Source: Paenibacillus sp. FSL R7-0337
Lineage (GTDB): Bacteria > Bacillota > Bacilli > Paenibacillales > Paenibacillaceae
Assembly (NCBI RefSeq): GCF_037969875.1
Contig: NZ_CP150218.1
Coordinates: forward strand, 1,364,001 to 1,428,000
DNA: 64,000 bases
Reading direction: 5' to 3'
Within the stretch, counting starts at the first letter, position 1. Each line of letters begins with the position of its first letter. Below the pieces are notes generated by a model. That model ran no database searches. It saw only the letters and a program-made list of their open reading frames with translations, and was not told the DNA's origin. Positions 44,764 through 54,517 of the stretch are shown here, one piece after another. A program made the translations under genes and the position numbers.

Positions 44764-45207
44764 TTATACGGACTGTACCGAAGCTGCGGCGTCCACTGCC
44801 GGGGCAACCGCCATCTTTCCCATAAGGTAGAGCAGCAGCTGCTGGTTATGGGAGGAAATGGGGTCCAGCGCTTCTGCAAAAAAGTCACTGCGGACCTTCA
44901 GTCCGCGCAGCGTCTCCTGCTGGCCTGTCTCGGTGATGCTCACCCAGACAATTCTGCGGTCCGCGGCATCGCGTTCACGAACAATCAGATTATGCTTCTC
45001 CATCCGGTCAAGCAGCATCGTCACGGCCGCCGGGCTGGTCGCCAGATGAGGGGCCAAATCAGAAGGCTTCATCGCATCACGCTCCTGCAGCAATTCCAGT
45101 ACGGTTAGCTGGGCATCAGTCAGTGTAGGGGCAAGCTTGCTGTCCATATGTAGCTTATAGTCCTTTAATATCTTATGCCAGATTTTACTGAATTCAGTGG
45201 AGTGCAC
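44764..45207 (-). CDS. MarR-family transcriptional regulator
   Basis: A 147-residue MarR repressor: winged helix TLTDAQLTVLELLQERDAMKPSDLAPHLATSPAAVTMLLDRMEKHNLIVRERDAADRRIVW region (about 28-90) with the DRR wing. No adjacent exporter or enzyme gene suggests its target. It starts with GTG behind AAGGAAGG. The C terminus is Ala/Val-rich. Confidence 0.9.
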   Translation of the reverse strand: MHSTEFSKIWHKILKDYKLHMDSKLAPTLTDAQLTVLELLQERDAMKPSDLAPHLATSPAAVTMLLDRMEKHNLIVRERDAADRRIVWVSITETGQQETLRGLKVRSDFFAEALDPISSHNQQLLLYLMGKMAVAPAVDAAASVQSV

Positions 45208-45321
45208 ACTTATTCCTTCCTTTCCTGCGGATCTCTATCCGGTATATTAACTTTTTCGCCAGAAAAATTCCAAATCCTTCAAGGACGAAAAATAAAATCT
45301 TATCTGCAACTGTTGCCCCCA

Positions 45322-45364
45322 AATTAAAAGCGCAGGCAACCCGTTACTCCTGAGCTGCCCGCGC
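45322..45364 (-). terminator. terminator of parC
   Basis: Minus strand GCGCGGGCA ... TGCCTGCGC followed by TTTTAATTT, just past the parC stop. Confidence 0.8.
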
Positions 45365-45386
45365 CATTCCATGCGGTCTTATATTC

Positions 45387-47828
45387 TTACTTGACGGCCT
45401 GAAAAAGAATAGAGATCTCGTCCTTCTTCTCGACAGCAACCAGCTGCTTGCCTGTAGAACGGCGCTCAGCAATCGGTGCCGACTCGGAGGAGAACGAATG
45501 TACAACGCCGCTCTGGGTGATAGCGGTCAGCTCCAGCGGCTCCTTGCAATAGAATGCGCCTGCCAGCCTGCTGCCATTCGGGCGGACACGCTTGCCTTCC
45601 TTGAACTCGAAGGTTGGCATCCCTTTGCCTCCGCGGCTCTGGGAAGGATAATCCACCATCAGGGAACGCTTGGCATAGCCGATGTCGGATATAGCCAGAA
45701 TCTCGCCTTCATCCTCACTGACCCAGAAGCAGGAGACCACTTCATCTCCTTCACGGAGCTGTATTCCCCTAACTCCTGTGGCCACCCGGCCCATAGGATT
45801 CACTTCATTCTCACGGAAACGGATGCTCATACCGTCACGGGTAACCAGCACGATGTCCTTGTCACCCCTGCTCTGCGCGACTGTAATGATCTCATCGCCT
45901 TCGGCCACCTTGCAGGCGGCAACGGCTCCGGAACGGCTTGTAGAGTACTCCTTAAGCTCTGTACGCTTCACCTGGCCCTTGCGGGTGATGAAGACCAGAC
46001 TTGCCTGCGGATCCTCCAGGTTGCCGACTGGCAGCACACTGACGACACCGTCTCCCTTCGCCAGTCCGAGCACGTTAACGATGGCCGTCCCCGGATCTTT
46101 CCATTTGAACTCTGGAATCTGATGAACGGGAAGCAGGAAGTATTGACCCTTGCGGGTGAAGACCAGCAGGCTCTCCCGGGTATTCAGATCCAGCAGCTTG
46201 ACGATATGATCGCCATCCTTCACACCTGAAGAGTGGCGCTCCCCGCCCGAACGGGTGAATGACAGCATACCGGTCCGCTTGATATAACCGTCCGCAGAGA
46301 GTGCAACCAGCACATCCTCCGCATTAACCAGAACCTCCATGTTGACCTTAAGCTCCTCTACCTCTCCCTGAATCAGGGAACGGCGGTCGATTCCGTATTT
46401 GTCACGGATCTCCAGCAGCTCCTTGCGGATAACGGTAATCAGCTTCTTGTCGCTATCCAGAATCCCCTGAAGCACAGCAATCCGGGCCAGCATCTCATCC
46501 AGTTCCTTCTGAAGGGAGTTAATCTCCAGATTAGTGAGGCGGTAGAGCTGCAAGGTAAGGATGGAATCCGCCTGCCGTTCGCTGAAGCCAAACATCCATA
46601 CCAGATTATTCTGGGCATCCTGACGGTTCTTCGAAGCCTTGATGGCAGCGATGACTTCATCCAGAATGTTCAGCGCCTTGACCAGTCCCTCCAGGACATG
46701 GGCACGGTCCTCCGCCCGTTCCAGATCGAACCGGGTACGGTGGGTGACCACTTCACGCTGATGGGCAATGTAGGCTTCAAGGATCGCTTTGAGCCCCAGC
46801 TGCTGCGGAGCCTTATTAACTATGGCAACCATATTGAAGTTGTAGGTGACTTGGAGGTCGGTTTTTTTGAGCAGGTAGGCTAAGACGCCTTGTGCATCTG
46901 CCTCCTTCTTCAGCTCCACCACGATGCGCAGGCCCTCACGGCCGCTCTCATCGCGGACCTCGGCGATTCCTTCGATTTTTTTCTCCAGACGTATGTTCTC
47001 CATGGAGGTCACCAGCCGTGACTTCACGATCTGGAAAGGCACCTCGGTGATTACGATCTGCTGCTTCCCGCCGCGCAGGTTCTCAATCTCCGTCTTGGAA
47101 CGCAGATAGATACGGCCTTTACCGCTTCGGTAAGCATCCATAATGCCGTCTCCGCCCATAATGGTTCCGCCTGTCGGGAAATCCGGCCCTTTGATGAAGG
47201 TCATGATATCCTCCAGTGCAATGTCCGGCTTCTGCATGACAGCGATACAAGCGTCAATGACTTCCCGCAGGTTATGCGGGGGAATCTCCGTGGCGAATCC
47301 GGCTGAGATCCCGCTGGTCCCGTTCACCAGCAGGTTCGGATAACGGGAGGGAACCACCACCGGCTCCTTGGCCGTATTATCGAAGTTGTCCTTGAACAGA
47401 ACGGTGCGCTTCTCAATATCGCGCATCATCTCCATGGCAATCGGAGACAGACGCGCTTCTGTGTAACGCATTGCCGCTGCCGGGTCATCATCCATGGAAC
47501 CCCAGTTGCCATGTCCATCTACCAGCACATGCCCCATCTTCCACGGCTGTGCCATCCGCACCATCCCGTCGTAGATCGAGGAGTCCCCGTGGGGATGGTA
47601 GTTACCCATGACATCACCGACGGTTTTGGCTGACTTGCGGTATGGCTTATCCGGCGTATTGCCGGAATCGTACATGGCATACAGAATCCGGCGCTGCACG
47701 GGCTTCAGCCCGTCGCGCACATCGGGGATCGCCCGGTCCTGAATGATATATTTGGAATACCGGCCAAACCGGTCACCGACGACCTCTTCCAGAAAAGCCG
47801 GCAAAAATTGCTCTGATAAACTGCTCAT
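45387..47828 (-). CDS. parC: DNA topoisomerase IV subunit A
   Basis: An 813-residue type IIA topoisomerase subunit that cuts and rejoins DNA to decatenate daughter chromosomes. The catalytic Tyr122 is in [11 protein letters not shown]. The block [23 protein letters not shown] marks ParC rather than GyrA (KSAKTVG, not KSARIVG). The C-terminal beta-pinwheel has [12 protein letters not shown] as its GyrA-box-like sequence. At the quinolone positions it has Ser83 (wild-type-like) and Asp87 where Glu is frequent. It lies downstream of parE, but 385 bp, a terminator and a repeat element separate them. Confidence 0.95.
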   Translation of the reverse strand: MSSLSEQFLPAFLEEVVGDRFGRYSKYIIQDRAIPDVRDGLKPVQRRILYAMYDSGNTPDKPYRKSAKTVGDVMGNYHPHGDSSIYDGMVRMAQPWKMGHVLVDGHGNWGSMDDDPAAAMRYTEARLSPIAMEMMRDIEKRTVLFKDNFDNTAKEPVVVPSRYPNLLVNGTSGISAGFATEIPPHNLREVIDACIAVMQKPDIALEDIMTFIKGPDFPTGGTIMGGDGIMDAYRSGKGRIYLRSKTEIENLRGGKQQIVITEVPFQIVKSRLVTSMENIRLEKKIEGIAEVRDESGREGLRIVVELKKEADAQGVLAYLLKKTDLQVTYNFNMVAIVNKAPQQLGLKAILEAYIAHQREVVTHRTRFDLERAEDRAHVLEGLVKALNILDEVIAAIKASKNRQDAQNNLVWMFGFSERQADSILTLQLYRLTNLEINSLQKELDEMLARIAVLQGILDSDKKLITVIRKELLEIRDKYGIDRRSLIQGEVEELKVNMEVLVNAEDVLVALSADGYIKRTGMLSFTRSGGERHSSGVKDGDHIVKLLDLNTRESLLVFTRKGQYFLLPVHQIPEFKWKDPGTAIVNVLGLAKGDGVVSVLPVGNLEDPQASLVFITRKGQVKRTELKEYSTSRSGAVAACKVAEGDEIITVAQSRGDKDIVLVTRDGMSIRFRENEVNPMGRVATGVRGIQLREGDEVVSCFWVSEDEGEILAISDIGYAKRSLMVDYPSQSRGGKGMPTFEFKEGKRVRPNGSRLAGAFYCKEPLELTAITQSGVVHSFSSESAPIAERRSTGKQLVAVEKKDEISILFQAVK

Positions 47829-47947
47829 ATCCTCTTCACCTTCTGTTCCTCATTCTGTCCGCGTTTTTAAAGATTGATGATCTGAACGCTGCGCTCTTGC
47901 GTTATTAAATTCAAAAACCAAACAATATTTTGATAACAGGTAAGACC

Positions 47948-48081
47948 GTAACTGCGGTGATTTTGGACTTCCGGCCGCTGTTGTCTCCAGATTTTCTGAT
48001 TTAGAACCGCTGATCGCGGTAAAAATCCGGAGACAAAGGCGGACGCTGACGCTCCTACAGTTCCAAAATCCCCTCCGTTAC
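47948..48081 (+). repeat. R element, copy 1
   Basis: 134 bp. Ends GTAAC...GATTTTGGA and TCCAAAATC...GTTAC form imperfect 20 bp terminal inverted repeats. Inner arms TTGTCTCC / GGAGACAA, central hairpin ACCGC-N5-GCGGT. Confidence 0.85.
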
Positions 48082-48161
48082 TTTCCCTTGTATCAGTTTA
48101 ACAAAACATAGTTCACAATCCATTGAATTCAAGAACCAACCGCTGCGCGTAAACCAATCAT

Positions 48162-48197
48162 CAAAAAATTAAAAACGCGGAAGTAATCGTCACTTCC
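48162..48197 (-). terminator. terminator of parE
   Basis: Minus strand GGAAGT-N7-ACTTCC followed by GCGTTTTTAATTTTTT, 17 bp past the parE stop. Confidence 0.8.
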
Positions 48198-48213
48198 CAT
48201 TACTCTCTTACAT

Positions 48214-50196
48214 TTACTCCACGATCTCCGTGAAGTCGACGTTCTCGACAATCCAGCGCTTGCGCGGATCGACTTTATCACCCATCAGAGTGGAGACGCG
48301 GCGTTCGGCTTTGGCGGCATCCTCGATCTGCACCTGAAGCAGCGTACGCGAATCGGGATTCATCGTGGTCTCCCACAGCTGGTCCGGGTTCATCTCACCC
48401 AGTCCTTTGTACCGCTGCAGCTCGAAATTCTTCCCGAATTCCTTCAGATAATTCTGCAATTCCTCATCGCTCCAGGCATAGCGGACCGTCTCCAGCTTAC
48501 CCGATTTACGCGTCAGCTTATACAGCGGCGGCTGAGCGATATAGACTTTACCGGCATCGATCAGAGGCTTCATGTAGCGGTAGAAGAAGGTCAGCAGCAG
48601 CACCTGGATATGCGCTCCGTCCGTGTCGGCATCGGTCATAATAATGATTTTGGAATAATTGCTGTCCTCCACGGCAAAATCAGGCCCGATTCCCGCACCG
48701 ATTGCCGAAATAATCGCCTTGTATTCATCGTTCTTCAGGATATCCAGCAGTTTGGCCTTCTCCGGGTTCATCGGCTTGCCCTTCAGCGGCAGGATCGCCT
48801 GAATCTTGGAATCCCGGCCCTGCTTCGCAGAGCCTCCGGCCGAATCGCCCTCCACGATGAAGATCTCGGTACGTGTAACGTCCTTGGACTGTGCAGGCGA
48901 CAGCTTGCCGCCCAGGTTCGAGCTCTCGCTGCGTTTCTTGCCGCTGCGGATCTCATCACGGGCCTTACGGGCCGCTTCACGGGCCTTGGAGGCCTGAATC
49001 GATTTCTTCAGCAGACTCTGCGCCACCTGGGGGTTTTCTTCCAGGAAGCGGGCCATTTTCTCCGAGACAATGAAGTCCACGGCACTGCGGGCAGAAGCAC
49101 TCCCCAGCTGATCCTTCGTCTGTCCGACAAATTCCACATCCGACATCTTGATGCTGATGACCGCCATCATGCCTTCGCGCAGATCATTGCCCTCCAGATT
49201 CTTGTCCTTCTCCTTGAGCAGCTGCGTCCGGCGGGCGTAATCATTCAGCACACGGGTATAGGCTGTCTTGAAGCCTGTCTCGTGTGTCCCCCCGCTGCGT
49301 GTAGGTATGGAGTTCACGAATGAAGCAATGGTCTCCGTATATCCCGCATTATACTGCAGCGCGATTTCCACTTCGATCTCATCCTTCTCGGAGCTGAAAT
49401 GGATCACATCGTGCAGGACATCCTTGCCTTCATTGAGGAATTGCACGAACTGGCTGGCGCCGCCTTCATAAAAGAATTCATCCTGACGCCCGCTGCGCTC
49501 GTCGCTCAGATTGATCCGCAGCCCTGAGTTCAGGAAGGCAATCTCCTGCACCCGTTCCGCCAGCGTATCATAGTTAAACGATATCCCTGCGGAGAAGACG
49601 CGAATATCCGGCTTGAAGGTAATCTTCGAACCGGTTTTATTCGTATTCCCCAGTATCTCAAGACCGGTTACAGGCTCACCGACATGCTCTTTGCCACTCT
49701 TGTCGACCCAGTATTCAAAGCGCTGGCGGTGAATTTTGCCTTCCCGGTAGATCTCTACTTCCAGCCACTCGGACAACGCATTGGTTACCGAAGCCCCGAC
49801 ACCGTGCAGGCCGCCCGACTTCTTGTAGCCAGAGCCGCCGAATTTGCCGCCTGCATGCAGAATAGTGAATACCACCTGCGGCGTTGGGACTCCTGTCTTG
49901 TGCATTCCGGTTGGTATTCCGCGTCCGTTGTCAATCACGGTTACCGATCCGTCTTTGCGGAGGGTGATATCAATCTTCGAGCAAAACTTCGCCAAATGCT
50001 CATCTACGGCATTATCTACTATTTCCCATACTAAATGGTGCAGACCCGAGGAACTCGTACTGCCAATATACATGCCGGGCCGTTTGCGGACCGCAACCAG
50101 ACCTTCGAGCACCTGAATGTCGTCAGCATCGTATCCAGTCCGGGCTGCTTCGCCGTTCTTAGAGACTTTTGCAAACATATCGATCTGTTCGAGCAT
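48214..50196 (-). CDS. parE: DNA topoisomerase IV subunit B
   Basis: A 660-residue GHKL ATPase subunit of topoisomerase IV. ATP-site motifs are EIVDNAVDE (Bergerat N box), DNGRGIP and GLHGVGASVTNALS. The TOPRIM part has the metal-binding FIVEGDSAGG and TDADTDGAH. AKQGRDSKIQAILPLKGK followed by MNPEKAKL is the ParE/GyrB junction motif in its ParE form. Length fits ParE. AAGGAGGAG precedes the start. It precedes parC and is followed by its own terminator. Confidence 0.95.
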   Translation of the reverse strand: MLEQIDMFAKVSKNGEAARTGYDADDIQVLEGLVAVRKRPGMYIGSTSSSGLHHLVWEIVDNAVDEHLAKFCSKIDITLRKDGSVTVIDNGRGIPTGMHKTGVPTPQVVFTILHAGGKFGGSGYKKSGGLHGVGASVTNALSEWLEVEIYREGKIHRQRFEYWVDKSGKEHVGEPVTGLEILGNTNKTGSKITFKPDIRVFSAGISFNYDTLAERVQEIAFLNSGLRINLSDERSGRQDEFFYEGGASQFVQFLNEGKDVLHDVIHFSSEKDEIEVEIALQYNAGYTETIASFVNSIPTRSGGTHETGFKTAYTRVLNDYARRTQLLKEKDKNLEGNDLREGMMAVISIKMSDVEFVGQTKDQLGSASARSAVDFIVSEKMARFLEENPQVAQSLLKKSIQASKAREAARKARDEIRSGKKRSESSNLGGKLSPAQSKDVTRTEIFIVEGDSAGGSAKQGRDSKIQAILPLKGKPMNPEKAKLLDILKNDEYKAIISAIGAGIGPDFAVEDSNYSKIIIMTDADTDGAHIQVLLLTFFYRYMKPLIDAGKVYIAQPPLYKLTRKSGKLETVRYAWSDEELQNYLKEFGKNFELQRYKGLGEMNPDQLWETTMNPDSRTLLQVQIEDAAKAERRVSTLMGDKVDPRKRWIVENVDFTEIVE

Positions 50197-50268
50197 TCAT
50201 GCTCCTCCTTCTCTTGTCTTCCTATCTCTCTAAAATGCAAACAAACGTTTTCGTTCACTTTGTACATT

Positions 50269-51267
50269 CTAATTCAAAATATCCCGTTTCGTAAAGACGG
50301 CGAATGAAATGATTACGGCCGCAAGCCCCCAAATGCCCAGAACCGCCATCGAAAAGCCCAGTGTCATGCCCTCAATCGGCGCAGGAGTGCCCGCTAAATA
50401 AGTAGTCAGCTCCATGTTGACCATAAATAAATATTTGGCCGCCGTCCAGGCGGAAGCCATGTTGGTCAGGATGGTTCCAGCAATCAGCGCCGCCATCATC
50501 ACTACAATGCTCGCAGCCGTGCTGCGGACCAGCACCGATACCATGAAGGCCAACAGGGCCACTACGATGCTGACATACCAGATCAGACCGCCCTGCATCA
50601 GCAGGTACTTCCACTGCTCTACGGCATGAACCTTAGTCATATCCACAGTATCACCGTTTAGCTGGAAGCCTGTGAAGACCGGAACATTGAACCCCTTATA
50701 GCCAAAAGCCAGCCCCGAGATCAGATAGCTGATTACGAATACGGACAGGACTATTAGCGAGACGAACATCAGCAGCGCCGCCATTTTGCTGAACAGCACC
50801 TTCCAGCGTCTGACCGGGCGGGTCAGCAGCATTTTGATCGTGCCTGTCGTCCGCTCCCCGGAGACCAGGTCGGAAGCAACCGCCATGATCAGCAGCGGAA
50901 TAAACAGAGAGACGGAATTATTGACAAACTCCCGGGTGAACGTCACTCCGCTCGGCTCATTCGGATTCACATCATGATCCAGATAATACTGTAATTGCTG
51001 GAGGAAAATCCGCCGGTACGATTTCCATTCCTCCGGTATCCGGTCGCTGCCGAGTGAGTTCTGGTTGTCGGTAATCTGCTGCTGGATCTCCAGTCTCCAG
51101 TCAGAGTTAAATTTGTCACGGCTGCGTTCGGCTATACGCATTTGTGCATAGGTAAACATTGGGACCAGCACCAGCAAGATGAGCAAGATGACATAGAAAC
51201 GTTTCTTTTTAATAATCTTCAGACACTCATTTCGGATGAGCGGCAGCAGGTTAGTCAATGGCTTCAC
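50269..51267 (-). CDS. ABC-2 type transporter permease
   Basis: A 332-residue membrane protein of the ABC-2 permease type: an N-terminal helix (FYVILLILLVLVPMFTYA, about 24-41), a long extracytoplasmic part (about 45-110), then five further helices from about 115 to 325. VSGERTTGTIKMLLTRPVRR is the conserved intracellular loop of the type. It overlaps the ATPase gene by 17 bp, so the two make one transporter. The substrate is unknown; exporters with this domain pattern often move peptides or help resist them. Confidence 0.9.
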   Translation of the reverse strand: MKPLTNLLPLIRNECLKIIKKKRFYVILLILLVLVPMFTYAQMRIAERSRDKFNSDWRLEIQQQITDNQNSLGSDRIPEEWKSYRRIFLQQLQYYLDHDVNPNEPSGVTFTREFVNNSVSLFIPLLIMAVASDLVSGERTTGTIKMLLTRPVRRWKVLFSKMAALLMFVSLIVLSVFVISYLISGLAFGYKGFNVPVFTGFQLNGDTVDMTKVHAVEQWKYLLMQGGLIWYVSIVVALLAFMVSVLVRSTAASIVVMMAALIAGTILTNMASAWTAAKYLFMVNMELTTYLAGTPAPIEGMTLGFSMAVLGIWGLAAVIISFAVFTKRDILN

Positions 51268-52234
51268 CTTCCGTTAGCTTCAAGAATAGCTGTTCCAGTG
51301 TAGGGTTGATTTTATGCACAGCCCGGACTTCCACCTCTTGTGCAACCAGCACGGCGACAATCTCCGGGATCAGCTCCTCGTCCATCACCGTAACCAGGGA
51401 ATTCACGCCCATGCCTGCGATGACCGAGTCATCCAGGGTAACCTCGTCCAGATGAAGCAGAGCGATATCCGGCCGACTAGCCATGATGTCTCTTGCCCGC
51501 TGAAGCGGCTCCAGCTCCCACAGGACATACGGTGAGTTACGGGCAACCAGCTCGTCTACAGCACCTACAGCGAGTACGCGGCCTTTACTGATAATGGCTA
51601 CCCGGTCGCACAGCAGCTGAATTTCGCTCAGTAAATGACTGGACACAAAGACCGCCAGTCCTTCGTCTGCCAGCTTACGGATGAATTCGCGCAGCTCCTT
51701 GATCCCCTTGGGGTCCAGGCCGTTGGTCGGCTCATCGAGAATCAGCAGCCGGGGACGGCCGAGCAGGGCTTGGGCAATACCGAGCCGCTGGCGCATCCCG
51801 AGCGAATACGTGCTGACTTTATCCTGAATGCGCTGATCGAGCCGCACGATTTCAACGACCTCGTTAATCCGCTGCGCGTCTACTCCGGGTTGCATACGGG
51901 CGAAATGCTGCAGGTTCTCCCAGCCCGTCAGATACGTATAGACCTCGGGATTCTCGACGATCGAGCCGACGTATTGCAGCGCTTTTTCCGGATTCCGGTT
52001 CACATTGTAGCCGCAGACGGTAATCATCCCTTCACTCGGGCGGATCAGATCCACCAGCATGCGGATGGTTGTGGTTTTGCCGGCTCCATTCGGACCGAGA
52101 AAGCCGAAGATCTCGCCTTTTTTCACATCAAACGTGACATCATCTATAATCCATTTGCGGCCGATTTTTTTGCGGACACCCCGGGCGGACAGGACGACTT
52201 CTTCCCCCGGTGCCTCATGAATAGTTCTCGCCAT
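51251..52234 (-). CDS. ABC transporter ATP-binding protein
   Basis: A 327-residue nucleotide-binding subunit: Walker A GPNGAGKTT (47-55), Q-loop region, signature YSLGMRQRLGIAQ, Walker B LLILDEPTNGLDPKG and H-loop VSSHLLSEI. The C-terminal 90 residues are the extension found in ABC-2 partners of the CcmA/drug-exporter group. It sits between the SGNH-hydrolase gene (48 bp upstream) and the permease (17 bp overlap) in one operon. AAGGAGC precedes the ATG. Confidence 0.94.
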   Translation of the reverse strand: MARTIHEAPGEEVVLSARGVRKKIGRKWIIDDVTFDVKKGEIFGFLGPNGAGKTTTIRMLVDLIRPSEGMITVCGYNVNRNPEKALQYVGSIVENPEVYTYLTGWENLQHFARMQPGVDAQRINEVVEIVRLDQRIQDKVSTYSLGMRQRLGIAQALLGRPRLLILDEPTNGLDPKGIKELREFIRKLADEGLAVFVSSHLLSEIQLLCDRVAIISKGRVLAVGAVDELVARNSPYVLWELEPLQRARDIMASRPDIALLHLDEVTLDDSVIAGMGVNSLVTVMDEELIPEIVAVLVAQEVEVRAVHKINPTLEQLFLKLTEGEAID

Positions 52235-52282
52235 TTTATACAGCTCCTTGCCACAGTCATTTCTGTTCGAATAATCTCTTGA

Positions 52283-53200
52283 TCAACGAACTGCTTGTAC
52301 AATCCGCTCGCTCATCCGCTGATAACCGTCCCCGTTCGGGTGAAAATGATCGCTCGACAGGTATTTCGCCAAATGGCGGTCAAACAGGTCAAAGGTCGGG
52401 ACCAGCGTCATGTTCTGATGTCTGTTGATCATATCCATCGCCGCATTATTCCACGCCGTTACCGCCTGATTACCGGGAATTAGCAGCCCCTCGATATCTC
52501 CGAAGGGATTATACAGTCCGATGTAATAGACCTGGGCCTGCGGATTCACTTCTGCAACTGTATCCAGTATGCTGCCCAGCCGTTTAGCGGCCCCGGGCAG
52601 AGCGGAGAGGAGCGATTCCGGGGTCAGATCACCCGCAGATGCGGTTGGAACCGGCGCTACGCCTTCTACCTTGTTATTCGCAGGGGCTGTGCTCTGAGGT
52701 GCCGTTTGCTCCGAAGGCTTCGCTGAAGCGGCTGCTTGTCCGCTGCTCCCGCCTGTGCCCAGAATATCCGAGCCCCGGAACAGATCGTTCCCGCCAATGG
52801 AGATCAGGATCACATTCGCCTGACGCAGCGCGTACTGCACCCCTTCCTCTTGAAGCTTGCTCTGCAAGGCAGCTGTGGTCAGGCCGTTAATGCCCATATT
52901 GCCCAGCAATTCTGCCTTTCCTCCATTGGCCGACAAGGCATCCACGGTCCGCTTAACAAAGCCCTGCCCGGAGTTGTCGCCGGTCCCTTTGGCCAGAGAA
53001 TCGCCAAGCGCCAGGATCTTGTATTCGTCACTTGCAGCGGCTGTCGGTGCCGTCGTCTCCTGCGGAAGGGAGGAGAGGAATTGCTCCCCCTTCGGGTTCA
53101 TGATATCGCCCACCGCATACACAAATCCTGTAATCAACAGTAAAGTTGCCAGGATGGACACCAGGCTCACTGTCCTCCAGGTCCATTTGGAATCATTCAA
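52283..53200 (-). CDS. membrane-anchored SGNH/GDSL hydrolase
   Basis: A 305-residue lipase/esterase-like protein. A signal anchor (TVSLVSILATLLLITGFVYAV, about 11-31) puts the enzyme outside the membrane. SGNH blocks: ILALGDSLAKG (nucleophile Ser), NMGINGLTT (Gly), ISIGGNDLFRG (Asn) and SDHFHPNGDGY (Asp-x-x-His). An insertion rich in Ala, Ser and Gln (about 150-195) separates blocks III and V. It may act on cell-wall acyl groups or lipids. It heads the operon with the ABC transporter. A TTG start follows GGAGGG. Confidence 0.92.
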   Translation of the reverse strand: MNDSKWTWRTVSLVSILATLLLITGFVYAVGDIMNPKGEQFLSSLPQETTAPTAAASDEYKILALGDSLAKGTGDNSGQGFVKRTVDALSANGGKAELLGNMGINGLTTAALQSKLQEEGVQYALRQANVILISIGGNDLFRGSDILGTGGSSGQAAASAKPSEQTAPQSTAPANNKVEGVAPVPTASAGDLTPESLLSALPGAAKRLGSILDTVAEVNPQAQVYYIGLYNPFGDIEGLLIPGNQAVTAWNNAAMDMINRHQNMTLVPTFDLFDRHLAKYLSSDHFHPNGDGYQRMSERIVQAVR

Positions 53201-53328
53201 TGCTATCCCTCCATCTGCCGTACTCTTCTGCTTAGCCCATTATTCACAGCATTATTAACTATGTAGATAAACATAATTCTTCTTTGCACAATTTGCAAAC
53301 GAAAGAGGTGAGTTTAGGTGGGGGGCAC

Positions 53329-53460
53329 GGCTGCGGTGATTTTGGACTTACGGCCGCTGTTGTCTTTGGATTTCCTGATTCAAACCGCTCCTCGCGGTAG
53401 AAATCCAAAGACAAAGGCGGACGCATTCGCTCCTACAGTTCCAAAATCCCCTCCGCCGCT
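53329..53460 (+). repeat. R element, copy 2
   Basis: About 132 bp, same layout as copy 1. The inner arms are TTGTCTTTGG / CCAAAGACAA, where copy 1 has CTCC/GGAG, so both arms changed together. Central hairpin ACCGC...GCGGT is kept. Confidence 0.85.
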
Positions 53461-53490
53461 TCACACCTAAACGGTGAAAGCAGTAGGGCG

Positions 53491-53516
53491 GCACGATAGC
53501 GCTGCGCTGATCGTGC
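53491..53516. repeat. short palindromic stem-loop
   Basis: GCACGAT-AGCGC-T-GCGCT-G-ATCGTGC, a near-perfect 12 bp stem with a bulge. It may be a transcript-end signal or a separate small repeat. Confidence 0.5.
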
Positions 53517-53584
53517 AAGAGCAATATTACTTTTAGATACTTAGGCTGATTTTCACTCGCAGCATAAGATTCATCCTTTGTACT

Positions 53585-53616
53585 AAAAACAAAAAACGCC
53601 CCCAGCAATGCCGGGG
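53585..53616 (-). terminator. terminator of the CAP-domain gene
   Basis: Minus strand CCCCGGC-ATT-GCTGGGG followed by GCGTTTTTTGTTTTT. Confidence 0.8.
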
Positions 53617-53653
53617 AGCGGAGTTAAAGTTACTTTAAGTTGAAATACTTGAA

Positions 53654-54439
53654 TTATTTACCGATAAATTCCTGGACCCAGTAGTTATTATCGAAACCAA
53701 CGCCGATATAGTTGAAATTCGCGCTCAGGATGTTAGCCTTATGACCCGGACTGTTCATCCACGCCGTCATAACTTCCTGAGGGGTCTTCTGGCCCATAGC
53801 GATATTCTCACCAGCCGCCTTATACGTAATGCCGAAGGCCGACATCATATCGAAAGGTGATCCGTAGGTTGGAGAAGTGTGTGAGAAATAGTTGTTCGAG
53901 CGCATGTCCGCTGCCTTCGCCGCAGCCACTTTGTTCAGGCTGTCCAATGCAGAGACAGGGGCTAGTCCAGCTGCAGCGCGCTCTTTGTTCACCAGAGCAA
54001 CTACTTGCTGTGTGTAACTTGAGGCGTTAGTACCAACCGCAGGAACTGCAGATGGAGCCGGAGCCGGGGTTACCACAGGTTTTGCAGTGGCAACGGGTGC
54101 CGGTGCTGGCTTAGCTGTTGCTGCCGGGGCTGCTGTAGCCACTGGTGCAGCTGTGACAACCGGCTTAGCCGGAGCTACCGGCTGTGCTGCCGGGGCAGCT
54201 GCAACTGGCGTTGTGTATACAAAGGTTTTAGTGACAGTGTAAGTATTACCACCCAGTACAAAAGTCTTCGAATTGTTCTGCGTGAAATATTCCATGAGCT
54301 GTGTGAAATTCATATCTGATCCGGCTGCCGTAGGGGCACCGGCTGCTGCTGCGTTTGCTTGTAATGGAAGAGAAATGCCAAGCGCCATAACTGCGGCTAC
54401 GCTTCCACCTATCACTCTTCTCAAAGTATTGCTTTTCAT
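53654..54439 (-). CDS. secreted CAP-domain (SCP-like) protein
   Basis: A 261-residue exported protein. Signal peptide 1-30 (LRRVIGGSVAAVMALGISLPLQANA), a short conserved segment (NFTQLMEYFTQNNSKTFVLGG), a Pro/Ala/Val low-complexity linker (about 78-135) and a C-terminal CAP domain (about 143-261) with LVNKERAAAGL, YFSHTSP, GENIAMG and NSPGHKANIL. It resembles the B. subtilis YkwD group, whose activity is unknown though often linked to spores or wall. A WalR-like site lies in its upstream region. It ends in its own terminator. Confidence 0.94.
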   Translation of the reverse strand: MKSNTLRRVIGGSVAAVMALGISLPLQANAAAAGAPTAAGSDMNFTQLMEYFTQNNSKTFVLGGNTYTVTKTFVYTTPVAAAPAAQPVAPAKPVVTAAPVATAAPAATAKPAPAPVATAKPVVTPAPAPSAVPAVGTNASSYTQQVVALVNKERAAAGLAPVSALDSLNKVAAAKAADMRSNNYFSHTSPTYGSPFDMMSAFGITYKAAGENIAMGQKTPQEVMTAWMNSPGHKANILSANFNYIGVGFDNNYWVQEFIGK

Positions 54440-54500
54440 TCTGCCATCTCCTTAATCTTTGTTGTGGTATCTCGTGCTGCCAGGGGTGTCGGTCCACAAA

Positions 54501-54517
54501 TGTTACAAAGTTGTAAT
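54501..54517 (+). promoter_or_regulatory. WalR-like binding site upstream of the CAP-domain gene
   Basis: TGTTAC-AAAGT-TGTAAT matches the WalR/YycF consensus TGTWAH-N5-TGTWAH at every position. On the minus strand a -10-like TACAAT (54531-54536) lies just upstream, so the site would overlap the start of transcription. WalR controls wall hydrolase genes in Bacilli. Confidence 0.5.

Larger units (their letters stand above)
47829..48213. other. gene-free parE-parC interval
   Basis: 385 bp with no gene: a terminator right after parE (48162-48197), R-element copy 1 (47948-48081) and an outer inverted repeat (47858-47881 against 48157-48181) enclosing it. Confidence 0.85.
53201..53653. other. gene-free stretch before the SGNH operon
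   Basis: 453 bp without a gene. It contains the SGNH promoter region, R-element copy 2 (53329-53460), a palindromic stem-loop (53491-53516) and the CAP-gene terminator (53585-53616). Confidence 0.85.

Noticed and set aside
45387..50196. gyrA/gyrB assignment for the topoisomerase genes
   Set aside because: KSAKTVG in the A subunit and the AKQGRD...LPLKGK junction in the B subunit are ParC/ParE-type; no dnaA, recF or gyrase context is present.
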